Source: Hinthialibacter sp964556895
GTDB lineage: Bacteria; Hinthialibacterota; Hinthialibacteria; Hinthialibacterales; Hinthialibacteraceae
DNA length: 64,000 nucleotides
Direction of reading: 5' to 3'
Assembly (NCBI GenBank): GCA_964556895.1
Contig: CAZKYC010000003.1
Location: 42,995-106,994, forward strand
Shown: positions 49,839 to 57,740 of the stretch, piece after piece
Layout of the letters: every line of letters starts with the position of its first letter
How positions within the stretch are numbered: the first letter of the stretch is position 1
Position numbers and translations under genes: made by a program
The notes under the pieces: generated by a model
Database searches by the model: none
What the model was told of the DNA's origin: nothing
What the model saw: only the letters and a program-made list of their open reading frames with translations

Positions 49839-51154
49839 CAATTAGCGTCCGGGTTTTTATGAATTGCTTCAACGCGACGGTTCGTTTTTGTCATTTCGTC
49901 AACGAGAACTTGCCAGGGCTTGTCTTTCAACGACACCAACCCATAGTTGCTGTTCTCGCCGTCAAACCGCCCGTCGGGCGGTTGGTCGGCGTATTTAAAC
50001 CAATGATAGCCCACCGCGTAGGGCAACTTCACAAATGTGGTCACATAGTTGGTAAATAACTCGGCTCGGTCTTGTTGGGTGTCGACGGGTTTGCCCGCGC
50101 CTTTGGTATTGGGCAGGCCTGAATCCATCGCCTTGAATGAAAACTCCGTCAACATGATTGGTTTGGTGGTAATCGCGTGGACTCGCTCTAGCGCTTCAAC
50201 TGGCGGCAGCCGATTGTATGAATTGTAGCTGATGATGTCTGAATACGTCCCCGCTGCGGCCAGAACGGGTTGCGGCGCGTATCCAGCGAAGCGGCAGCCC
50301 AGCATCATGTGGTTGGGGTCGGCCTTCTTTACCGCTTCATAACAAACCCGAAAGTATTGGTCGGCGACAATACGCAAGAATTTCGCTTCATCTTGTTTGC
50401 GGTTATCTGATTCGGGCAACTTTGTTTTCGCCGCGTCCTGATAAGAAGCCAGATTCGCCCCCCAGGCGTTGGACAGTGATTCAAGCGAACCATAGCGTTT
50501 TGTCATAAACAAGCGGGCGCGCTCTCCGCCAGCGCTGTCGGCGTCCATGGCGAGAAAATCAATGAGCAGTGAATTCTTGCTGCGCCAATCCGGCCCCCAG
50601 CGCAATTCATTATCGGGATAATACCCCAACAGAAAGATGTCATCTTTGAGTTTTTTACATTCAATTGAGGCGATGTGGCGAGCCTGTTGTTCGAACCGTC
50701 TCGAAAACACATCAGGAAAGACGCCGCGCTGCCAGTCGCCGCCGGCGCGCGCGCCAATGTTTAATATCGTCGTGTAGGGGACGCGGCGGTGGTTCATGCG
50801 CTGGTCAGACCAGGCCCCGATGGTGTTGAACCCCCAGGTTGTTAGCCGTTCGGCGACGGCCTTTGACCAGTCGGTGGGCGAGTCATATATCTTGCTGACG
50901 GCTTCTTTATAAAGCGAACGGTTAGAGACGGGCGAATGGTCGCCGCCATAGACGATGTGGTTAACGCCCTTTGAGAGGAATGCGTTGCCGACGGGGTTGA
51001 TGATCCACCACACGCCGTCTATTTGTTCGGCGTGAAAGAAGCCAGTCGCCTGGCCGGTTACGCCCGTCCACCCGCCAAAGCCGTCATAATCGGCGGCGAA
51101 GGGTTGACTGGCTACGATATACGCGAGAAGAAATACCGAGATGAAACGAACCAT
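49838..51154 (-). CDS. Exported agarase-like glycoside hydrolase (clan GH-A)
   Basis: 438 residues with a signal peptide (cleaved near PFAAD). The opening FGGWTGVTGQATGFFHAEQIDGVWWIINPVGNAFLSKGVN is typical of proteins annotated as beta-agarases/GH42-like in Planctomycetes and related groups. Clan GH-A catalytic positions are apparent: Glu183 in GYYPDNELRWG (acid/base, NE) and Glu337 in KPIMLTEFSF (nucleophile at strand 7). Agarose is not necessarily the substrate. Translationally coupled to the GxGYxYP protein, which suggests a joint glycan-breaking job outside the cell. Confidence 0.85.
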   Translation of the reverse strand: MVRFISVFLLAYIVASQPFAADYDGFGGWTGVTGQATGFFHAEQIDGVWWIINPVGNAFLSKGVNHIVYGGDHSPVSNRSLYKEAVSKIYDSPTDWSKAVAERLTTWGFNTIGAWSDQRMNHRRVPYTTILNIGARAGGDWQRGVFPDVFSRRFEQQARHIASIECKKLKDDIFLLGYYPDNELRWGPDWRSKNSLLIDFLAMDADSAGGERARLFMTKRYGSLESLSNAWGANLASYQDAAKTKLPESDNRKQDEAKFLRIVADQYFRVCYEAVKKADPNHMMLGCRFAGYAPQPVLAAAGTYSDIISYNSYNRLPPVEALERVHAITTKPIMLTEFSFKAMDSGLPNTKGAGKPVDTQQDRAELFTNYVTTFVKLPYAVGYHWFKYADQPPDGRFDGENSNYGLVSLKDKPWQVLVDEMTKTNRRVEAIHKNPDAN

Positions 51155-51184
51155 AGTTGTCTGTCCTCAACCCAACCACATAGT

Positions 51185-52744
51185 TTAATCCGCTGTGTGA
51201 AATAAATATACATTGCTGTCATTGTAGACGGTTTCAAACGATTTTTGAAATAATTTGATTTGTTCGTGTGACGTTTTTTTTCTCGTGACGAGAATGTAGG
51301 AAATAGTGTAATCACGACACACTCGCGCGACCTCTTCGAACGGGCCAGACTCCATAATCAAACGTCGCGCCTCTGTGCGCGCGGCGTGGTCAGCGCGTGG
51401 GTTCATGTGAGAGGCGAAGGTCGCCAACGATTTTCGCCCAGTTCGCAAGCCTGTCACAAAAAAACTGGTTTCGTCACTCGGCGCGCAAATCACAGACGTA
51501 ACGGGAACCTGACCGGGATGATTGTTGATGTACTCAACCACGCCCCGCCATTCGCCCTGCATGCGATACGGTTCGCAATACGCGTGCACCCGTTTAGGCA
51601 GCGGGACCAACATGGCGCCGGTCCATACTATAACCAGCACAAAGACTGTATAGCGGATCATGGGGTTCGATAGCAAGCGCGACTGCCATAACGCGTTTGC
51701 GCCCAGAGCGGCGACCAGCAACAAAGCGACTTGTGAATAAAGTTGAAATTCATGGGGCAACAGAATAGGTATCAATTCGGCATAGTGTGTATGAAATTCG
51801 GGGAAGAACCGCTCTAATCCAGCCAGCAAATACGCTGGGGCTTGGCCGATGACGCCAACCAATAACAGAGAACAAACCAGACGAATGATTGACTCATTCC
51901 AACATTGAAACACACGCAACAACCCAATACATACAAAGATAAAAAAAACCAGCGACAACAATGGCAGAAACCCTGGCAATACCATTGCGGGCTGGAACAT
52001 TGCCGGAGAGACATAGCGGATCGGGTCGGGATTCTGGATCGACCCGCTGAGTTGAATGAGTAGGTAGGGAGAAGGGATGGCCGTCGCTACGGCCCCTATC
52101 ACCAGGCTTTCGCGAATGTCGCGTTCAACCAACCGGTGAAGAACAAAACTGCCGATGAGAATGATCGCGGTCGGTGGGTGATACAGACCTAAGAGTCCAG
52201 TAATCACGCTTATACAAATACGGCCATACGGCTTCCAATCAAGCCAGCGGATATAGAGATAAAAAACGACCATGCCAAATGCGCAGGCGTGGGCCATCAC
52301 CGTCGGGAAGGCAATCACATACGTCACCACCCAGGGCAACGACGCCAGCCCCAGCGTCGTCCAAAACGCGAACGCGTCGCTGTGTAACAAGCGCCGCGAA
52401 AACAAGAAAAACGCCGCGACAAACAGCCAGTTTACGATTGACGGTGAGAGCGCATAGAAGGTAAACAGGTCAATGTTGAATAAGGATGACAGGGCCGAAA
52501 ACACCAGCGCATTGGTGGGCGGGTACCAAAACCAGTAGCCGTCTAATACCGGATCAGCGAACAAGCCGCCGCCAGCGAGAAGGTGTTGGGCGACGGTGAT
52601 ATCACGAAAGGCGTCCCAGGTGAGGATGGTATACATCTGGTTGTATGGCGCCAGATAGCCCAAATAAAAACCGGCTAGCAGACTGGTGAGTAAAAACGGG
52701 TAGAGTATTGAGGGCGCCAGAAAGTGTTGTAGGGATTGTTTCAT
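51185..52744 (-). CDS. GT-C-like polytopic membrane protein
   Basis: 519 residues with about eleven membrane helices. The first external loop has TWDAFRDITVAQHLLAGGGLFADPVLDGYWFWYPPTNALVFSAL, where the acidic Asp-Ala-Phe-Arg-Asp segment and the following Tyr/Pro-Pro loop fit polyprenyl-phosphate-dependent GT-C glycosyltransferases. The C-terminal globular part (CAPSDETSFFVTGLRTGRK, YILVTRKKTSHEQIKLFQKSF) is periplasmic-type. No precise family. It likely glycosylates lipids or proteins outside the membrane. It lies 30 bases upstream of the agarase-like gene but is co-directional with it. Confidence 0.75.
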   Translation of the reverse strand: MKQSLQHFLAPSILYPFLLTSLLAGFYLGYLAPYNQMYTILTWDAFRDITVAQHLLAGGGLFADPVLDGYWFWYPPTNALVFSALSSLFNIDLFTFYALSPSIVNWLFVAAFFLFSRRLLHSDAFAFWTTLGLASLPWVVTYVIAFPTVMAHACAFGMVVFYLYIRWLDWKPYGRICISVITGLLGLYHPPTAIILIGSFVLHRLVERDIRESLVIGAVATAIPSPYLLIQLSGSIQNPDPIRYVSPAMFQPAMVLPGFLPLLSLVFFIFVCIGLLRVFQCWNESIIRLVCSLLLVGVIGQAPAYLLAGLERFFPEFHTHYAELIPILLPHEFQLYSQVALLLVAALGANALWQSRLLSNPMIRYTVFVLVIVWTGAMLVPLPKRVHAYCEPYRMQGEWRGVVEYINNHPGQVPVTSVICAPSDETSFFVTGLRTGRKSLATFASHMNPRADHAARTEARRLIMESGPFEEVARVCRDYTISYILVTRKKTSHEQIKLFQKSFETVYNDSNVYLFHTAD

Positions 52745-52768
52745 CGCGTCTTCCCTACTTGATGGCGA

Positions 52769-53953
52769 TTATGTCAGTTCCGCCGCAAAGAAGGTGATGT
52801 CGTCTTCCATCGGGCTGCCTTCGCTGAACTGGTTGAGGCGGGTCTCCATGAGTGACGGCAGCGCCGAGATGGGGTCGTCTTTTGAACCAACCATGAATTG
52901 CTCCATGCCGTCGATATTAAACATGGCGCCTTCGGCGTTAAACGTCTCAATGATGCCGTCGGTGTACAAGCCCAAGCGGTCGCCCGGTTTGTATTTCATT
53001 GTCGATGACTCAAACTGGGCTTCGGAGCGAAAGCGCAAGAAGAACGAGCGCGGGCCTTTCATCGGTGTGCACACGCCTTTTCGAAGGTGCAACATCGGCG
53101 GATGGCCCGCGTAACTGAACTGCAACTTTTTGTTGGCAAGGTCGATGATGGTCACCTGGGCGGTCACAAAATGTTGAGAGGGGCCATATTCAAACAAGTA
53201 CTGGTTCAAGCGCTTTAAGAGCGTGCTGGTGGTTTTGCCGATATTGCCCTGGCGTACAAACGAGCGCACAATTGCCATCGAAATCGACGCCTGGGCCCCG
53301 TGTCCGGTCACGTCAGCAACGATCAACATGATGTGGTCGTCGTCAAGCATGATGGCGTCATAATAATCGCCGCCGGCGTAAGCGCAGGGCGAATAGAGAA
53401 CATGAAGGCGAATGCGCGGATCCATCGGCAGTTCTTTGGGCAAGAGCGAGCGCTGCACGCGGGCGAGTTCCATCTGGTCGAGAACCATCTCATCCATTTC
53501 TTTCATCACATGGGCGCAGTCATACGAAACCCGCTTAAGGCGGTCGGTCAACAGGTTGATCATCCACGATGAAAGATCGGCGTCGACCAACATCTTTTTA
53601 AATTCCGCGCCAGGGACGCGCAAGGCCTCGGTCGGTTCGATTGCGATCACGCTGGCGCTGCGCGGCGTGTTTTGAATCACGCCCATCTCGCCCACGATGT
53701 CGCCCGCTTCGAGGTGACCGACCACTTTGTCATTGACCACAACCGTGCATCGCCCGTCGAGAATGATATAGAGCGAATCAGACGGATCGTGTTGCTTTAT
53801 CATGGTGTCTTTGGGGCTATACGACGCCAGCGCCGCCTGGCCCAACATGATGTCAAGCAAAGTGTCATTTAACAATCCCGCAAAGGCCTCGTTGCGCTTT
53901 TTGATCGCGCCAAGAACGCTTTGTGGGTCAACCTGTTTCTCTTTTTTCTTCAT
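52769..53953 (-). CDS. cNMP-binding domain / SpoIIE-type phosphatase
   Basis: 394 residues from ATG 53953 (a TTG at 53989 would add 12 basic residues). Residues about 25-150 form a cyclic-nucleotide-binding fold: SPKDTMIKQHDPSDSLYIILDGRCTVVVNDKVVGHLEAGDIVGEMGVIQNTPRSASVIA, with the GEMGV/PRSASV phosphate-binding segment. A helical linker follows, then a PP2C-like SpoIIE/RsbU domain (about 185-394) with CAYAGGDYYDAIMLDDDHIMLIVADVTGHGAQASISMAI and GLYTDGIIETFN metal-binding aspartates. It probably dephosphorylates an anti-anti-sigma factor in response to cAMP-like ligands. No sigma-factor partner is nearby. Confidence 0.93.
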   Translation of the reverse strand: MKKKEKQVDPQSVLGAIKKRNEAFAGLLNDTLLDIMLGQAALASYSPKDTMIKQHDPSDSLYIILDGRCTVVVNDKVVGHLEAGDIVGEMGVIQNTPRSASVIAIEPTEALRVPGAEFKKMLVDADLSSWMINLLTDRLKRVSYDCAHVMKEMDEMVLDQMELARVQRSLLPKELPMDPRIRLHVLYSPCAYAGGDYYDAIMLDDDHIMLIVADVTGHGAQASISMAIVRSFVRQGNIGKTTSTLLKRLNQYLFEYGPSQHFVTAQVTIIDLANKKLQFSYAGHPPMLHLRKGVCTPMKGPRSFFLRFRSEAQFESSTMKYKPGDRLGLYTDGIIETFNAEGAMFNIDGMEQFMVGSKDDPISALPSLMETRLNQFSEGSPMEDDITFFAAELT

Positions 53954-54169
53954 CCGGGCCCGCACCTGAACCGATCGCGTATCATTCAAACATCAAGTTG
54001 ATTTAATTGATTTATTTTGATAAGCCTAATACAAAGAGGGCGCACTCACAAGCAGAGGACAAAAAATACATTGGATGAAACAATTAAATTGTATAAGTTC
54101 TGTTTTTCAGGTACCATTTAATTTGCTAGTCATGCATACAAAAATCCATACAAGTGTGGGAGGATGTGA

Positions 54170-54844
54170 ATGCGAAACCAAAGTGGTTTCACCTTGATTG
54201 AACTTCTCATTGTTGTGGCCATTATTGGCATTCTCGCCGCGATTGCGGTGCCTAACTTTTTAAACGCCCAAATGCGCGCCAAAATCGCCCGCGCCCAGGC
54301 TGACATGAAAAACACCACAACCGCGATTGAGCAACTTCGCCTCGACCGCGGCGTTATGCTCGTCGACTTTTGGGATGACGACACCGATTGGGGCATCAAG
54401 CGTATGCAAGATATTTTTGGCGGCGTCGGCGGTGCGGCTCAAAACCAGCGCGGCGGCATGGCGGGGCTGTTCGCGCCGCTAACTTCACCAGTCGCGTATA
54501 TGTCATCGTTGCCATTAGACCCGTTCTTTTCGGGAACATCCGGTGCAGATACTGGAAGCGCATTGATCAGCGCTGATCTCGTTCCACCCTTTACTTATAT
54601 GTACGCCGACAATGACCCTGAAGGCAGCGGCGAAGGCGATATTGGGTTGGCTTACTTCAGGTCAAGTAATCGAGAAGTACTAGATAATTTGGGATTGCAC
54701 CCGCTTCGAGAAGGCCAGTATGTCTTGTTAGGCGCCGGGCCAGACGGCTCTCGCGGGGCCTATAACAGCGCATTTGGCATGGGCTTTCCTTATGACGTCT
54801 CCAACGGCGTCAGCAGTTTTGGCGACATTGTCTTAATTCAGTAA
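54170..54844 (+). CDS. Type IV pilin/pseudopilin-like protein
   Basis: 224 residues. Leader MRNQSG is followed by FTLIELLIVVAIIGILAAIA with the conserved Glu5, then PNFLNAQMRAKIARAQADMK, typical of GspG-like major pseudopilins. The globular part (about 50-224) ends DVSNGVSSFGDIVLIQ, as in many pseudopilin-like proteins of candidate phyla. No pilus or type II secretion assembly genes are adjacent; genes of this sort are found scattered as single genes in such genomes. A terminator follows at 54865. Confidence 0.95.
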   Translation: MRNQSGFTLIELLIVVAIIGILAAIAVPNFLNAQMRAKIARAQADMKNTTTAIEQLRLDRGVMLVDFWDDDTDWGIKRMQDIFGGVGGAAQNQRGGMAGLFAPLTSPVAYMSSLPLDPFFSGTSGADTGSALISADLVPPFTYMYADNDPEGSGEGDIGLAYFRSSNREVLDNLGLHPLREGQYVLLGAGPDGSRGAYNSAFGMGFPYDVSNGVSSFGDIVLIQ

Positions 54845-54864
54845 TTCACATAACGTGGTTCCTC

Positions 54865-54898
54865 AAAGGGGGCGGGATATTTCCGCCCCTTTTTTTTC
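54865..54898 (+). terminator. Intrinsic terminator after pilin gene
   Basis: GGGGCGGGA/TTCCGCCCC stem with short loop, flanked by AAA on one side and eight T on the other, 20 bases after the stop. Confidence 0.92.
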
Positions 54899-54977
54899 AT
54901 CGAATAGACATATGTCGCAAAAACACCATTTGACTTGATGAAAGCCGGGTTTACGGGTACGATGGCTACGCAATGTT

Positions 54978-55051
54978 CGGGGCGTAGCGCAGTCTGGTAG
55001 CGCACCTGCTTCGGGAGTAGGGGGTCGCTGGTTCGAGTCCAGTCGCCCCGA
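54978..55051 (+). tRNA. tRNA-Pro (anticodon CGG)
   Basis: 74 bases: acceptor CGGGGCG/CGCCCCG with discriminator A, D arm GCGC...GCGC, anticodon stem CCTGC/GTAGG with loop TTCGGGA (anticodon CGG, reads CCG), and T arm CTGGTTCGAGTCCAG. CCA not encoded. Confidence 0.95.
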
Positions 55052-55104
55052 CGTTGACTGAAATCTTCGGCGTCCTTTGGGGCGCCGTTTTCATAGAGGC
55101 GCTT

Positions 55105-56364
55105 TTGACTTCCTCACCGCTTTCTTCATCCCGGCCCGACTTACTGTATCCCCGTGTGCGCGCAGTCGAGGCGTTCCCCATCGAAGACAACGGCGAGCGT
55201 AAAATCTGCTTGCGCGACCCACAACACATCGCCGAAAGCGCGCTGCTCCTGCCCCAGGCGGCGGTGTATATCGTTTCACTGTTTGACGGCACGCGGACCC
55301 TCGAAGAAATCCAACAAGAATGCACCCGCCAGTTTCAACAAGTCTTACCGATGTCGCAGCTCGAAGAATTGGTGCTCAAACTCGACGGCGAGAACTACCT
55401 TCACTCCCTCACCTTTGACGCCGCCGTCAACCAATTAAAAACCGAATATCAGGCCGCGCCCCACCGCCCTGCGTTTCACGCCGGTCAGGCCTATGAAGGC
55501 GATCCGGAAAAACTGCGGGCATTACTCAATGAACTGCAAAACCAGGCCCGGACAGAACAACAAAGTAATATCCAGTCAAAACCACTCACAGCCTTAGTCT
55601 CTCCCCATATTGACATGCACCGCGGCGGGCCGTGTTTCGCCTACGCTTACAACGAAGCGGCGGCGGCGCCTGCGGCTGATTTGTATATTGTGTTTGGCAC
55701 CGGCCACCAAAGCCGCGAAGGTCTGTTTATCGCAACCAAAAAGGGATACGACACGCCATTGGGGCTGATGCCGACCGATCATGATTTTGTTAAAACATTC
55801 AATGACAAGGCGCCCTACGATGTGTATAACGAAGAGTTGCTGCATCGGGACGAACATTCCGTTGAGTTTCAAGCGGTGTGGCTGCGCCATATTTTGGACG
55901 GCGGCGACGCCAAGATGGTCCCGATCTTAACCGGCTCGCTTCACCATTACGTTCGCGAGGGCGTGTCGCCGCGCGATGACGCGCTCGTGGCCGAGACGCT
56001 GGATTTATTGAGAGACATGATCGAAAACTACCCTGGGAACGTTTGCGTTATCGCCGGGGCCGACATGAGCCATGTGGGCAAACGATTTGGCCAACCCGAC
56101 GGCATCCCCGAGCGGGAACTGGAGCGCGTCAAACAAGAAGACCAAGAACTAGTCGACGCCATGGAGGCCTGTGACGCCGAAGCGTTTTATTGGAGTATCG
56201 CCAACAAAAAAGACCGCAACAATGTCTGCGGCCTTTCTCCGATTTATATGATGTTAGATGTGACCCGCCCCAAACACGGGCGATTGTTACACTATGACCG
56301 GGCGATTGAACAAGACACCGAATCAGTGGTGACCTTCGCCAGCCTGGCGTTTTATAAAGACTGA
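55105..56364 (+). CDS. MEMO-family protein with PqqD-like N-terminus
   Basis: 419 residues from a TTG at 55105 that has AGAGG 5 bases upstream; the frame also extends to 55054, directly after tRNA-Pro, but that start has no ribosome site. The N-terminal ~110 residues look like a PqqD/RRE-type helix-turn-helix domain (RKICLRDPQHIAESALLLPQAAVYIVSLFDGTRTLEEIQQECTRQF). The remainder is the MEMO (AmmeMemoRadiSam B) fold: LVSPHIDMHRGGPCFAYAYNE, VFGTGHQSREGLFIATKKGYDTPLG, HRDEHSVEFQAVWLRHI and VIAGADMSHVGKRFG. The histidines may bind metal as in dioxygenase relatives. No radical-SAM AmmeMemoRadiSam partner is in the window. Confidence 0.88.
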   Translation: MTSSPLSSSRPDLLYPRVRAVEAFPIEDNGERKICLRDPQHIAESALLLPQAAVYIVSLFDGTRTLEEIQQECTRQFQQVLPMSQLEELVLKLDGENYLHSLTFDAAVNQLKTEYQAAPHRPAFHAGQAYEGDPEKLRALLNELQNQARTEQQSNIQSKPLTALVSPHIDMHRGGPCFAYAYNEAAAAPAADLYIVFGTGHQSREGLFIATKKGYDTPLGLMPTDHDFVKTFNDKAPYDVYNEELLHRDEHSVEFQAVWLRHILDGGDAKMVPILTGSLHHYVREGVSPRDDALVAETLDLLRDMIENYPGNVCVIAGADMSHVGKRFGQPDGIPERELERVKQEDQELVDAMEACDAEAFYWSIANKKDRNNVCGLSPIYMMLDVTRPKHGRLLHYDRAIEQDTESVVTFASLAFYKD

Positions 56365-56367
56365 CCC

Positions 56368-56853
56368 CTACGCCGCCTTGGCGACCGCTTCTCGGGTGTC
56401 GTCGATCATCTTCTTAAAGTCATACACCATCACGCCGAAAAACTTCTGCCCTGGCGTGCTGACCAACGAAATCGCTTCTTCACCGCCATTGACGAGCGCA
56501 AACATATCTTGACCGTCTGTCACGAAGAATAATTCATGTTCCATCGGCTTTTCGATGAATTTGGCCATGTTACGGCGGAGGTATGAGATGCCGCGGCGAA
56601 CTTTCTGCATACTCAGCCCCTGCTTACGCAGTTGTAAGAACCAACGAAGCATGACCAAGTCGGCGAATGAATAGAGTTTGTGTTTACCGCAGCCTTGCGC
56701 TGGCCTGACGCTGGCGCGGATAAGCCCTGTTTTTTCATAATAATGAAGGCGAACAGGGTCGATTTTTATGCCATCCAAACGGCGGATGAGATCAATCACC
56801 TCGCCGGACTGAAAAGCAGACTTTATGGGGCGGACGTTACTGTCTTTCATCAT
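56368..56853 (-). CDS. MerR-family transcriptional regulator
   Basis: 161 residues with GAGG before tandem ATG codons (56853/56850). Winged helix motif: SGEVIDLIRRLDGIKIDPVRLHYYEKTGLIRASVRPAQGCGKHKLYSFADLVMLRWFLQLRKQGLSMQKVRRG (about 16-88). The C-terminal part (MFALVNGGEEAISLVSTPGQKFFGVMVYDFKKMI) is a small alpha/beta domain without metal-binding cysteines, unlike metal sensors. The ligand is unknown. Convergent with the MEMO gene, 3 bases apart. Confidence 0.9.
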   Translation of the reverse strand: MMKDSNVRPIKSAFQSGEVIDLIRRLDGIKIDPVRLHYYEKTGLIRASVRPAQGCGKHKLYSFADLVMLRWFLQLRKQGLSMQKVRRGISYLRRNMAKFIEKPMEHELFFVTDGQDMFALVNGGEEAISLVSTPGQKFFGVMVYDFKKMIDDTREAVAKAA

Positions 56854-57060
56854 CAGTCCTCAGCGTAAATTTTTGGGTTTAGCTGTAGATATACTTGATC
56901 GTGGAGCATATTACACTCCACATCATAGCACAGCGAACAGCATACGGGAAAGAGTCTACGCGCTCAAACCCCCGCTTGAGCGGTCCGTCAACCCAAAACA
57001 ATACGCCGAAGCCTATGACTGCGACGCGCTCGACGAAGCATCTTTCGTCGAGAAGGGAAC

Positions 57061-57098
57061 CATTCGGCCTTTGCCGAAAGCACGGCAAAGGCCGAATG
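57061..57098. repeat. Perfect 16-bp inverted repeat
   Basis: CATTCGGCCTTTGCCG, six-base loop AAAGCA, then the exact complement. It lies in the 329-base gene-free gap between merR and the histone-like gene, about 85 bases beyond the latter's stop. No T-run follows on either strand. Terminator or attenuator role possible; the rest of the gap shows nothing. Confidence 0.85.
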
Positions 57099-57182
57099 AA
57101 GAACATTCAGTTTCAGTTGCTTCATTTGCGTCGAGAGGCAGATGAGAGAAGTCTCAAATCTCGGCCGCGAGTTGAAGCAATA

Positions 57183-57509
57183 TTATTTTTTCTTACTCGC
57201 TACTTTTTTCTTTGCAGCGGTTTTCTTTTTGGCAGTCGTTTTCTTCTTCGCAGTCGTTTTCTTTTTGGCTGCCGTTTTCTTCTTCGCAGTCGTTTTCTTT
57301 TTGGCAGTCGTTTTCTTCTTCGCTGCTGTTTTCTTTTTGGCTGCCGTTTTTTTCTTCACTGTCGTTTTCTTCTTGGCTGCGGTTTTCTTCTTGGCCGTGG
57401 TCTTCTTGGCGGCGGCGCGTTTCGGCGCGGCCTTCTTCACGGTCTTTTTCGCTGCGGTTTTCTTTTTGGCTGTGGTCTTCTTCTTGGCGCTCGAAGTTTT
57501 TCTGACCAT
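57183..57509 (-). CDS. Histone H1-like Lys/Ala-rich protein
   Basis: 108 residues from ATG 57509, preceded by GAGGTGG 7 bases upstream; a GTG at 57551 is the alternative. After MVRKTSSAKKKTTAKKK it is almost only five-residue repeats of the AAKKK/TTAKKK type, as in bacterial H1-like DNA-binding proteins (Hc1, AlgP C-terminal tail, HupB tail). The repeats give a strong Lys charge (about half the residues), so it should bind DNA or RNA non-specifically and be disordered. The DNA consists of near-exact 15-base units, so repeat number may vary between strains. Confidence 0.9.
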   Translation of the reverse strand: MVRKTSSAKKKTTAKKKTAAKKTVKKAAPKRAAAKKTTAKKKTAAKKKTTVKKKTAAKKKTAAKKKTTAKKKTTAKKKTAAKKKTTAKKKTTAKKKTAAKKKVASKKK

Positions 57510-57740
57510 CCTCTTCCCACCTCGTTTCTTTCGTTCCTTCTGTTTATTCACTGGAACGGATTAGAAAATTTTGGATTTCTAAAGTTATATTACCATAAAT
57601 ATCATGTTGTCAAGAAAAAAATTCATTTTAATCGAAAGAATTTATGTTCTGGTTCCCTTTGTCATCCCACGCATTTCATTGCAATCTGGGTCAAAATATG
57701 ATTCATATTACATGAATACGCAAAAAAGAAAACCAAAAAA

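Noticed and set aside
54170..54844. Part of a type II secretion or pilus operon.
   Set aside because: No ATPase, platform protein or secretin gene is adjacent.
57183..57509. Regular repeats suggesting a CRISPR array.
   Set aside because: Units are contiguous 15-mers in one open frame with no spacers.
57142..57564. Long plus-strand frames rich in Phe/Val/Ala opposite the H1-like gene.
   Set aside because: They are reverse reads of the AAG/GCC/ACC repeats; minus-strand frame has the ribosome site and sensible H1-like composition.
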